Shown one piece after another: positions 42,973 to 50,529 of a stretch of DNA of 64,000 bases (the first letter of the stretch is position 1; every line of letters starts with the position of its first letter). The notes below the pieces were generated by a model that saw only the letters and a program-made list of their open reading frames with translations, was not told the DNA's origin and searched no databases. The translations under genes were made by a program, and so were the position numbers. This stretch comes from Nocardia rosealba (lineage in GTDB: Bacteria; Actinomycetota; Actinomycetes; Mycobacteriales; Mycobacteriaceae). The stretch covers positions 634,882 through 698,881 of the forward strand of contig NZ_JAIWNA010000003.1 of NCBI RefSeq assembly GCF_020216065.1. Direction: 5' to 3'.

Positions 42973-44442
42973 ATGACGAAGCTGGAACCGGCGGTGCCCA
43001 CCGCAGTCGCCGGTGGACGCCGCGCATGGCTCGGATTGGGCGTGCTGCTGCTGCCGGTGCTGCTGGTGTCGATGGACATCTCGGTGCTGTTCCTCGCCAT
43101 GCCGACCCTGACGAGCGACCTCGACCCCACCGCCTCCCAGCAGCTCTGGATCCTCGACATCTACGGGTTCATGCTGGCCGGCCTGCTCATCACGATGGGC
43201 AATCTCGGCGACCGGATCGGCAGGCGCAACATCCTGCTCGCCGGCGCGGCCGTATTCGGTGTGGCATCGGTGCTCGCCGCGTTCGCGCCGAGCGCCCCGA
43301 TCCTCATCGCCGCGCGCGTGCTGATGGGTATCGGCGGTGCGACCCTGCTGCCGTCGAGCCTGGCGCTGATCTCCACGCTCTTCCCCGACGCCCGCAGGCG
43401 CGCCACCGCGATCGGCATCTGGACGGCGTTCTTCGCGGGCGGTTCGGCCGTCGGCCCGATCATCGGCGGCCTGCTGCTGCACCACTTCTGGTGGGGTTCG
43501 GTGTTCCTCATCAATATCCCGGTGCTCGCGATCCTGCTGCTGTTCGGACCGTTCCTGCTGCCCGAACACCGCTCCACGACCCTCGGCCCGATCGATCTGC
43601 CGAGCGTGGCGCTGTCGATCGGCGGCATCCTGCCGGTGGTCTACGGCATCAAGCACATCGCCGCCGACGGGTTCGATCTCGTCTCGCTGGTGATCGCGGG
43701 TATCGGTGTGGTGATGCTCGTGCTGTTCGTGCGCAGGCAGCGTCATCTCAGCGAACCGCTGCTCGATCTGTCGCTGTTCACCCGGCCGCTGTTCCGGGTC
43801 GCCATCGGCGCCAGCATGGCGGGCATGATGTCGCTGGCCGCGATGAGCTATCTGACCAGCGTGTATCTGCAGTCGGTCACCGGGCGTGACCCGTTGCAGG
43901 CCGCGCTGCTCGGCATTCCGATGGCGGTAGCCGTGTTCGTCTGCTCGATGAGCGGGGCGAATCTCGGGCTGCGGATCGGAGTGCGGGCCGCGTTCACCCT
44001 GGCGCTCGTCGCGTCGGCGGTGGGAAATCTGATGCTGCTCGGCGTCGGTGTCGACGGCGGATTGGCCTGGTACGTGGCCGGTTCGGTGATCGCCGGTATC
44101 GGTTACGGCATCTCCTTCACCCTGGTGTCGGACGTGGCGGTGTCCGCGGTGCCTGCCGAGCGGGCGGGTTCGGCGGTCGGAATCTCGGAGACCAGCTTCG
44201 AACTCGGCAACGCGCTCGGGCTCGCACTGCTCGGTTCGCTGGCGGCGCTGGTGTTCCGCTCCGGCGGCGACTTCGACGAAACGCTGGGGGAGACCCTCGC
44301 GCACTCCGGTGGCAATGCGGGTCTGGCGCACGCCGCTCGCGAATCGTTCGTCAGCGGCATGCACGTCGCCACCACGTGCGGCGCGGTGCTGCTGCTGGCG
44401 ATGGCCGCGCTGGCGTGGCGTTCGGCCCGGTCGACTCGCTGA
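42973..44442 (+). CDS. MFS drug-efflux transporter (DHA2, 14-TM)
   Basis: Proton-driven exporter of 489 residues. LLPVLLVSMDISVLFLAMPT is span 1 with the DHA2 motif D1, NLGDRIGRRNILLAGAAVFG motif A, and LMGIGGATLLPSSLALISTL motif B; AIGIWTAFFAGGSAVGPIIG is motif C of antiporters. About fourteen spans place it with the QacA/EmrB-like group. Quaternary ammonium compounds or dyes are plausible substrates. AAGGAA precedes the ATG. It is controlled by the divergent TetR. Confidence 0.9.
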   Translation: MTKLEPAVPTAVAGGRRAWLGLGVLLLPVLLVSMDISVLFLAMPTLTSDLDPTASQQLWILDIYGFMLAGLLITMGNLGDRIGRRNILLAGAAVFGVASVLAAFAPSAPILIAARVLMGIGGATLLPSSLALISTLFPDARRRATAIGIWTAFFAGGSAVGPIIGGLLLHHFWWGSVFLINIPVLAILLLFGPFLLPEHRSTTLGPIDLPSVALSIGGILPVVYGIKHIAADGFDLVSLVIAGIGVVMLVLFVRRQRHLSEPLLDLSLFTRPLFRVAIGASMAGMMSLAAMSYLTSVYLQSVTGRDPLQAALLGIPMAVAVFVCSMSGANLGLRIGVRAAFTLALVASAVGNLMLLGVGVDGGLAWYVAGSVIAGIGYGISFTLVSDVAVSAVPAERAGSAVGISETSFELGNALGLALLGSLAALVFRSGGDFDETLGETLAHSGGNAGLAHAARESFVSGMHVATTCGAVLLLAMAALAWRSARSTR

Positions 44443-44447
44443 GACTG

Positions 44448-44478
44448 CCGGTAGCGGCGTGACCGCCGCTACCGGTTT
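44448..44478 (+). terminator. Terminator after the MFS gene
   Basis: CCGGTAGCGGCG (44448-44459) pairs perfectly with CGCCGCTACCGG (44464-44475), loop TGAC, followed by TTT. It separates the efflux gene from ureF. Confidence 0.8.
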
Positions 44479-44569
44479 CCGGTCCCGCACAGCACTCGCG
44501 CGATGTGAGGAGTGCCACCGGGCGTGCGGCCGGACGTGGCTCGCCGAGCGTTCCGGCGACGCCGTTGCA

Positions 44570-44575
44570 TAGGAT
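44570..44575 (+). promoter_or_regulatory. -10 hexamer of a leaderless ureFGD promoter
   Basis: TAGGAT (44570-44575) ends 6 bases before the ATG of ureF, and no Shine-Dalgarno is present. This is the arrangement of actinobacterial leaderless genes and suggests that ureFGD has its own promoter, independent of ureABC. Confidence 0.55.
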
Positions 44576-44581
44576 CGTCGG

Positions 44582-45259
44582 ATGCGAAACGAGGGTGCGA
44601 CGGGCCTGGCGACATTGCTCGCCCTGGCCGATTCGCGCCTGCCCATCGGCGGGCACGTGCACTCCGGCGGCGTCGAGGAGGCCGTGGCCTCGGGGCTGTT
44701 GCGCGACAACGCGAGCGTCGAGCTGTACCTGCGCCGCCGCATCGCGACCACCGGTCTGGTGACGGCCTCGCTGGCCGCCGCGGTCTGCGAGGGCGCGCTC
44801 ACTCCCGGGCGTGCCGACCTCGAAACCGACGCGCGCACACCATCTCCCGCCGCGCGCGCCGCGTCCCGTGCCCAGGGGCGCGGTCTGCTGCGGCTCGCCA
44901 AACAACTCTGGCCCACCCCGGTCCACGCGGGCGACACCGACCACCCGAACTGGTCGGCGGTCGGCACACGCCCGCACCTGTCGACGGTGTTCGGCATGGT
45001 CGGACAGGCCTGCGGTGCGAATGCCGAGGAACTCGCGGGCGTCGTCGTCTACACCACGCTGACCGGTGCCGCGACCGCCGCCCAGCGCCTCCTCGCCCTC
45101 GACCCCGCCGCCATCGCGGCGAGCACGCTGCGCCTGGCACCCCTGTGCGACCGGGTCGCCGCCGAGGCCGCCACGGGGTTGGCCGCGCTGTCGGATCCGT
45201 TGCAGGACGCGCTCGCCGAACGTCACCTCCACCGCGATATGCCACTGTTCGCGTCCTGA
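44582..45259 (+). CDS. ureF: Urease accessory protein UreF
   Basis: Urease maturation factor of 225 residues: LLALADSRLPIGGHVHSGGV, then EEAVASGLLRD. LPIGGHVHSGGVE is the actinobacterial form of the conserved SGLE-type motif. UreF joins UreD and recruits UreG to load two nickel ions into UreC. In M. tuberculosis ureF starts right behind ureC; here it follows an 11.3-kb accessory block. ureG begins 21 bases after the stop. Confidence 0.93.
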   Translation: MRNEGATGLATLLALADSRLPIGGHVHSGGVEEAVASGLLRDNASVELYLRRRIATTGLVTASLAAAVCEGALTPGRADLETDARTPSPAARAASRAQGRGLLRLAKQLWPTPVHAGDTDHPNWSAVGTRPHLSTVFGMVGQACGANAEELAGVVVYTTLTGAATAAQRLLALDPAAIAASTLRLAPLCDRVAAEAATGLAALSDPLQDALAERHLHRDMPLFAS

Positions 45260-45280
45260 CCCCGAGATGAAGGAGTTCCC

Positions 45281-45988
45281 ATGCCGCCGCACCTGATCGA
45301 TGGTGAACCGCACGATCACAGCCACGACCGGCCCAAGCGCGATCGGGTTCCCGGTGAGGCGCTGCGCGTCGGGATCGGTGGCCCGGTCGGCTCGGGCAAG
45401 ACCGCGCTGGTCGCGGCGCTGTGCAGGCAGCTGCGCGACGAGCTCTCGCTCGCGGTGCTGACCAACGACATCTACACCACCGAGGACGCCGACTTCCTGC
45501 GCCGCCACGCGGTGCTGCCCGACGAGCGGATCACCGCCGTGCAGACCGGCGGCTGCCCGCACACCGCCATCCGCGACGACATCACCGCCAACCTCGACGC
45601 CATCGACGACCTGGTCGCGGCCAACCCGCCGCTGGACCTGATCCTCGTCGAATCCGGTGGCGACAACCTCACCGCCACCTTCTCCTCCGGTCTCATCGAC
45701 GTGCAGATCTTCGTCGTCGACGTGGCGGGCGGCGACAAGGTGCCGCGCAAGGGCGGCCCCGGTGTCACCTTCTCCGACCTGCTCGTGGTGAACAAGACCG
45801 ACCTCGCCCCGCTGGTCGGCGCCGATCTCGGCGTGATGGAGCGCGATGCCGCCAAGGTGCGCGAGGGCAGGCCGACCGCCCTGATCTCGCTCACCGAGGA
45901 CCCGGCCGCCACCCCCGTGCTCGCCTGGGTGCGCGAACAGTTGCGCGTGGTCGCCGAGCAGGACGCGGCCGCGGGCGTTGCGCACTGA
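45281..45988 (+). CDS. ureG: Urease accessory GTPase UreG
   Basis: Nickel-delivery GTPase of 235 residues. P-loop [13 protein letters not shown], then the nickel-binding CPH motif in [26 protein letters not shown], and NKTD base-recognition motif. The N-terminus has a histidine-containing extension ([12 protein letters not shown]), weaker than the His-rich tails of some mycobacterial UreG. AAGGAG lies before the ATG. Its 3' end overlaps the ureD start by 11 bases. Confidence 0.96.
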   Translation: MPPHLIDGEPHDHSHDRPKRDRVPGEALRVGIGGPVGSGKTALVAALCRQLRDELSLAVLTNDIYTTEDADFLRRHAVLPDERITAVQTGGCPHTAIRDDITANLDAIDDLVAANPPLDLILVESGGDNLTATFSSGLIDVQIFVVDVAGGDKVPRKGGPGVTFSDLLVVNKTDLAPLVGADLGVMERDAAKVREGRPTALISLTEDPAATPVLAWVREQLRVVAEQDAAAGVAH

Positions 45989-46643
45989 ACTGAGCATCGT
46001 CGCCGCGCCGGGCCTGCTGCCGCGCATCGACGCGGTCGGCGGCCTGGCCGGCCGCCACACCGGCGCCGATACCGTGCACCTGATCGGCACCGCCGCCACC
46101 CCGCTCGGCGGGGACGAACTCGACATCCGCATCGTGGTGCGGCCGGGTGCGCGGCTGGTCGTGCGCTCGGTGGCGGCGACGATCGCGTTGCCGAGTGCCG
46201 CGACCCCGATGTCGTCGGCGCGGTGGTACTTCGAGGTCGGGGCGGGCGGCGTCCTGGATTTCGATCCGGAACCGACCATCGTCGCGGGCGGCGCCCACCA
46301 CCACATGGTGACCACCGTCGTTCTGGCCGCCGACGCGCAACTGCGATTGCGCGAACGCGTCCAGCTCGGTCGAAGCGGCGAGGACGGCGGCGGGTGGCGC
46401 GGTGATCTCGTGGCCGACGTGGGTGAGGTGCCGCTGCTGCGGCATCGTCTCGAATTGGGGGCGGGTGCGTCGGCCGACGATCGCCTCGACGCGCCGCGCG
46501 CGATCGACAGTGAACTGGTCTACCCCGACGCTCGGCCCGCGTGGACCGGCGGCCTGGACGCGGTCCGCCTGCCGCTGGCCGCGGGCGGTTCGCTGGCGAC
46601 GCGCACCAGTGCCCGCCTGCGCACGCCGGTAGCTGTGGGATAA
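45978..46643 (+). CDS. ureD: Urease accessory protein UreD
   Basis: Urease maturation scaffold (UreD/UreH) of 221 residues, shorter than the roughly 270 of enterobacterial UreD but normal for actinobacteria. [20 protein letters not shown] and [20 protein letters not shown] carry the conserved N-terminal strands; [20 protein letters not shown] follows. TTG at 45978 overlaps the end of ureG, so expression is coupled. UreD binds the apo-urease and UreF during nickel loading. Confidence 0.9.
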   Translation: MRTELSIVAAPGLLPRIDAVGGLAGRHTGADTVHLIGTAATPLGGDELDIRIVVRPGARLVVRSVAATIALPSAATPMSSARWYFEVGAGGVLDFDPEPTIVAGGAHHHMVTTVVLAADAQLRLRERVQLGRSGEDGGGWRGDLVADVGEVPLLRHRLELGAGASADDRLDAPRAIDSELVYPDARPAWTGGLDAVRLPLAAGGSLATRTSARLRTPVAVG

Positions 46644-46649
46644 CCGAAA

Positions 46650-46683
46650 GTGGTGGGAGCCGGACGTATCCGACTCCCACCAC
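46650..46683. terminator. Bidirectional terminator between ureD and the surface protein gene
   Basis: GTGGTGGGAG (46650-46659) pairs perfectly with CTCCCACCAC (46674-46683). It lies between the convergent stops of ureD and the gene at 46693-47505. Confidence 0.78.
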
Positions 46684-46692
46684 GTCTGCGGG

Positions 46693-47505
46693 TCAGGCTT
46701 GGACGAGCTCGGATTCCTCGGCGTCGACCGCGTCGGGGGTGACCCCGCGCGGCGGGGCGAGGAAGCCGTTCGCGGCCCCGACCGCCGCGCCGACCCCGGC
46801 GCCGACGACCGTCGCGGGCACCGACACCGCCATGTAGCCGGCCATCCCGCCCAGGATCGGTCCCGCGACGAGACCGACCGGCAGGAACACCACGCCCGCG
46901 ACCAACCCGGCCACGGCACCCACCGTGCTCGCCATCATCGCGGCCGGGATCGCCACGGTGGAACCGACCGCCGCGCCCCGTGCCGCCGTACCGATGGTCG
47001 ACTCGGCGATCCGGTCCGAGCGGCTGCGCTCGAGCCCGACCGAGTCGAGGAAAGTCGCCAGATTCGCCTCGGTGACCGCCGAGGCGTCGTTGATCTGGAT
47101 CGACGTCTCGACCGGAACGAAGTCGGGCACCGGAACCTGCTGGTCACCGAAGCGGAACTGGCCCGGCGGCGGCAGGATCGGCGGAACCGGCGCCACCGCG
47201 GTCGGCAGATGCAGCGGGCCGACCGGAGACAGGTAATCGGTCTCCGGGCCCGTGCGTGCCCACGGCAGCGAGCTGCGCGTGTTCGCGGGTTTCGGCGCGG
47301 TCACGTAAGGGGCGGCATTGGGCGCGACCGCGTCGTACTCCGGTGCGATCGGCTGTTCGGGCTGCGTCACCGCCGCCTGCGCGGGATCGGCATTCGCGGT
47401 GCCCGTGCCGATCAGGGCCATGACCAGGGGTACTGCTCCCGCCGCGACGACCGAACCGACCTTCTGCCGCTGCGGGCTCGGCGCCCTGTGTTTCCCCGTC
47501 GCCAT
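46693..47505 (-). CDS. Exported glycine-zipper protein ('insoluble domain'-type, 270 aa)
   Basis: Secreted or surface protein restricted, as far as recognised, to Nocardia and relatives. The N-terminus GKHRAPSPQRQKVGSVVAAG has the basic region and hydrophobic core of a long signal peptide with cleavage near NADPAQA (about residue 40). A proline-rich spacer follows, then a soluble segment (VETSIQINDASAVTEANLAT). Residues 170-255 are an alanine/glycine/valine-rich hydrophobic block (GAAVGSTVAIPAAMMASTVG, VGAGVGAAVGAANGFL) resembling glycine-zipper channel-forming domains. Function unknown; an outer-layer pore or anchor is possible. Confidence 0.72.
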   Translation of the reverse strand: MATGKHRAPSPQRQKVGSVVAAGAVPLVMALIGTGTANADPAQAAVTQPEQPIAPEYDAVAPNAAPYVTAPKPANTRSSLPWARTGPETDYLSPVGPLHLPTAVAPVPPILPPPGQFRFGDQQVPVPDFVPVETSIQINDASAVTEANLATFLDSVGLERSRSDRIAESTIGTAARGAAVGSTVAIPAAMMASTVGAVAGLVAGVVFLPVGLVAGPILGGMAGYMAVSVPATVVGAGVGAAVGAANGFLAPPRGVTPDAVDAEESELVQA

Positions 47506-47636
47506 AGATCACCTTTCATCCGGGGGATTTGGTCACACATATGACCTCCGACATTCGGACCGGTGCCGTGGGCGGATGGGTCCGAAACGTCGGCAACCCG
47601 CAATATCGGTGTGCCGGAAGGTAACCGGAGACGACA

Positions 47637-47670
47637 AAAGCCGGGTGGTTCGACGGAACCACCCGGCTTT
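47637..47670 (-). terminator. Terminator of ndh
   Basis: Perfect 15-bp stem: AAAGCCGGGTGGTTC (47637-47651) with GAACCACCCGGCTTT (47656-47670), loop GACG. It starts 13 bases beyond the ndh stop. Confidence 0.85.
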
Positions 47671-47682
47671 CGCGCAGACGTG

Positions 47683-49101
47683 CTACCCGGACTTGCGCTC
47701 GTCGACCTGTTTGCGCCCCGACGGCGGGGCGCCCAGGTGGGCGGCGAGTTCGTCGGCCTCGGAGACGTCGGAGTTGACTTCCTCGATCGCCAACCGGGCG
47801 AACACCCACTGCTCGGTCGCCGCCATCTGACCGCGGTTGCGGCCGAGGAAGGAGACGAACCAGCCGATCACGGTGACGATCCGGCTGCGGTAGCCGACCA
47901 GGTAGTACAGGTGCAGGGCCAGCCACGCGAGCCAGGCGAGGAACCCGCTGAACTCGAGCTTGCCGATCTGGCAGACCGCGTCGAAACGCGAGATCGTCGC
48001 CATCGAGCCCTTGTTGAAGTACTTGAACGGCTTGCGTTCGGCCGGGGTCTGCCCCTTCAGCCCGGCCTTGATGGCCTTGGCCGCGTAGGTGGAACCCTGG
48101 ATCGCACCCTGGGCCTGCCCGGGCACACCGGGCACCGACATCAGGTCGCCGACCACGAAGACGTTCGGGTGACCCTTGACCGTGAGATCGGGCTCGACGA
48201 TGACGCGACCGGCGCGGTCCACCTCGGTGCCGTCGGAACGTTCGGCGATCATCTTGCCCAGCGGGCTGGCCTGCACGCCCGCCGACCACACCTTGCACAT
48301 CGCCTCGATGCGGCGGGTGCTGCCGTCCTTGTCCTTGACGACCACGCCGTGCGCGTCGACGTCGGTCACCATGGCGTTGAGCTGGATCTCCACGCCCATC
48401 TTCTCGAGCCGCTTGGCGGCCTTGGCACCCAGCTTCGGACCCATCGGGCCGAGTACCGCGCCCGCGCCCTCGAGCAGGATGACCCGCGCGTCGCGCGGGT
48501 CGATGGTGCGGAAGGTGCCGTCGAGGGTGCGGTCGGCGAGTTCGGCGATCTGCCCGGCCAGCTCCACACCCGTCGGGCCTGCGCCGACGACGATGAAGGT
48601 GAGCAGCCGGTCCCGTTCCTCCTGGGTTTCGGCCAGCTCGGCCTGCTCGAAGGCGCCGAGGATGCGGGCACGCAATTCCAGGGCGTCGTCGATGGTCTTC
48701 ATGCCGGGCGCGTAGGTGGCGAAGTGGTCGTTACCGAAGTAGGACTGCTGCGCGCCGGTGGCGACGATGAGACTGTCGTAGGGGGTCACCGTGTCGCGGT
48801 TGAGCAAGCGCGAGGTGACCGTCTGGTTGTCCAGGTCGACGTCGACGACGTCGCCCATCAGCACCTGCGCGTTCTTCTGCTTGCGCAGCACGAGCCGGGT
48901 GGCCGGGGCGATCTCGCCGGTCGACAGGATGCCCGTGGCCACCTGATACAGCAGCGGCTGGAACAGGTGGGTCGACGTCTTGGAGATCAGCGTGACATCG
49001 ACATCGGCCCTGCGCAGGTGCCGGGTACCGAACAACCCGCCGAACCCGGAACCGATCACCACCACGCGGTGCCGCTGGTTCCCGACAGACTGAGTGCTCA
49101 T
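47683..49101 (-). CDS. ndh: Type II NADH dehydrogenase
   Basis: Membrane-bound flavoprotein of 472 residues that passes electrons from NADH to menaquinone without proton pumping. The first dinucleotide fold HRVVVIGSGFGGLFGTRHLR binds FAD; TFIVVGAGPTGVELAGQIAE binds NADH; VFVVGDLMSVPGVPGQAQGA is the second FAD motif, and LFQPLLYQVATGILSTGEIA lines the quinone site. The C-terminal WLAWLALHLYYLVGYRSRIV amphipathic segment anchors it to the membrane. It follows the urease cluster on the opposite strand as Rv1854c does in M. tuberculosis. Confidence 0.95.
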   Translation of the reverse strand: MSTQSVGNQRHRVVVIGSGFGGLFGTRHLRRADVDVTLISKTSTHLFQPLLYQVATGILSTGEIAPATRLVLRKQKNAQVLMGDVVDVDLDNQTVTSRLLNRDTVTPYDSLIVATGAQQSYFGNDHFATYAPGMKTIDDALELRARILGAFEQAELAETQEERDRLLTFIVVGAGPTGVELAGQIAELADRTLDGTFRTIDPRDARVILLEGAGAVLGPMGPKLGAKAAKRLEKMGVEIQLNAMVTDVDAHGVVVKDKDGSTRRIEAMCKVWSAGVQASPLGKMIAERSDGTEVDRAGRVIVEPDLTVKGHPNVFVVGDLMSVPGVPGQAQGAIQGSTYAAKAIKAGLKGQTPAERKPFKYFNKGSMATISRFDAVCQIGKLEFSGFLAWLAWLALHLYYLVGYRSRIVTVIGWFVSFLGRNRGQMAATEQWVFARLAIEEVNSDVSEADELAAHLGAPPSGRKQVDERKSG

Positions 49102-49161
49102 CGTCCTGACTCCTCGGCTGACTGGGGTGATTACAGAACCGACCTTACGGGACGTGACGCC

Positions 49162-50061
49162 TCAGCGACCCGCAAGCAGGAGCTGGGCCACCTTGGTGTC
49201 GGTCTCGGCGCCCTCGGTGTAGCCGCCGTCGGCGCCGAGTGCGTTCATGATCGCCAGGGTATAGCGCTCGCCCTCGCCCGCGACGCCGACCGAGTTCACC
49301 ACCCAGCCGTCGGCCTCGGCCGACCAGCCGTTCTTCAGGCCGGGACGCATCGCCGCACCGGCGCCCCACACACCCCAGTGCTGGTTGGAGTCGACCGAGC
49401 GCATCCGGTCGAGCAGGTAGGCCAGATCGTCGGGGTGCATGGTGTCGAGGATGGTGTTCATCAGGCGGTCCAGGTCGGCGGCGGTGCACTTCTGGAACGA
49501 CCAGTCCGGGAACAGCGCGGTGTTGGTCGGCTGCGGGATCAGGCTGACCATGCCGTAGGCGCGGAAGGCGTTGTTGTAGGCCATCCGGTCGAAGCCGATG
49601 TACTTGTGCCACAGCACATCCGTCGCCTGGTCGTTGGACGTGGCGAGCATCGCCTCGATATTGCCGCGGTCCTCCGGCGACAGCGCGATGGCGCCGACGC
49701 GGGCCCGGTTGAGCAGGTCGGCGGCGATGGCCAGCTTGATCGTCGAGGCGGTCCACACCTGGTTCTCGGCGTGTTCGTTGGCGTAGATGCCGCCGGTGAC
49801 GCGGTCGCGCAGCACGTAGCCGACGACGCCGGGACGGCCGGCCAGGTAGCTGTTGACCTTCGCGATCCGCGCACTCATGTCGCAGTCGAATCCGGACAGG
49901 CACGCCTGGGTCAGGACCGGCGCGGCCTGCGCGGTAGCGGTGAGTACCGGGACGCCCGGGGTGAGGGCGGCCGCGGCGGCGAGGAGACAAGCTGTTGCTG
50001 CGACCCGGGAAACGACGCGGGTGGCGGGGGAACGGTCACGCACGAGGCACCACACTGGCAC
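49162..50061 (-). CDS. Class A beta-lactamase-related serine hydrolase, exported
   Basis: Penicillin-recognising hydrolase fold, about 299 residues. An N-terminal signal peptide (VVSRVAATACLLAAAAALTP) precedes TASTIKLAIA with the S-x-x-K nucleophile, TSND (position of SDN) and KNGWS (position of KTG). The asparagine in KNG departs from the KTG of true class A beta-lactamases, and the E166-type glutamate is not obvious. It may be a carboxypeptidase-like or inactive relative rather than a resistance enzyme. Start is uncertain (ATG 50061, or GTG 50043). Confidence 0.82.
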   Translation of the reverse strand: MPVWCLVRDRSPATRVVSRVAATACLLAAAAALTPGVPVLTATAQAAPVLTQACLSGFDCDMSARIAKVNSYLAGRPGVVGYVLRDRVTGGIYANEHAENQVWTASTIKLAIAADLLNRARVGAIALSPEDRGNIEAMLATSNDQATDVLWHKYIGFDRMAYNNAFRAYGMVSLIPQPTNTALFPDWSFQKCTAADLDRLMNTILDTMHPDDLAYLLDRMRSVDSNQHWGVWGAGAAMRPGLKNGWSAEADGWVVNSVGVAGEGERYTLAIMNALGADGGYTEGAETDTKVAQLLLAGR

Positions 50062-50132
50062 ATCGGCGGCTCATACGCACCCTTCGCTGCCGAATCGTCA
50101 CAAATCGGCCTTGTGGCACAGCGGGATTGCGA

Positions 50133-50339
50133 TCAGTGATGCGCGGCGTGCGGGGTGGCGATGGGGCAGCCGTTGAGCCGGTGGCAGTGCTCGAACGCCT
50201 CGCCGTGACGATCGAGGGGCCACGAGTGCAGCACCTGATCGGGGCCGTAGCGCCGGGAATTGATGAGTTCCCAGCGGGCGCCCGCGCGGCGGACGACGAA
50301 TCCGCCGTCGGGAACCAGGGCAATCACCTGCGCGATCAT
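50133..50339 (-). CDS. Small hypothetical protein (68 aa)
   Basis: MIAQVIALVPDGGFVVRRAG, then ARWELINSRRYGPDQVLHSW, ending ATPHAAHH. It is soluble, with one cysteine pair (HCHRLNGC) and a histidine-rich end that might bind a metal. Composition is protein-like and the frame is complete, but no family is recognised. AAAGGCGGG lies about 10 bases before ATG. It diverges from recC. Confidence 0.58.
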   Translation of the reverse strand: MIAQVIALVPDGGFVVRRAGARWELINSRRYGPDQVLHSWPLDRHGEAFEHCHRLNGCPIATPHAAHH

Positions 50340-50529
50340 GAACCGAACCCGCCTTTCGTACCGCGGCCGAACCGTCCCACCCGAGCCAGCAGAGTCCCAC
50401 GCCCCGGTTTCGTCCCGGCGCAGGCGTGGCCGGTAACGCGTTGCAGTGTGGTCTATTTCACTAGCTCTTGCCGGGGGTGCGGGCGGGGTCGCATGATTGC
50501 GGGTCGGTCGCTGGGCGTATAAACGACGG

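Noticed and set aside
49162..50061. A functional class A beta-lactamase controlled by the BlaI/BlaR pair
   Set aside because: The KTG box reads KNG, a general-base glutamate is not evident and the gene is 31 kb from blaI without a copy of the dyad seen nearby.
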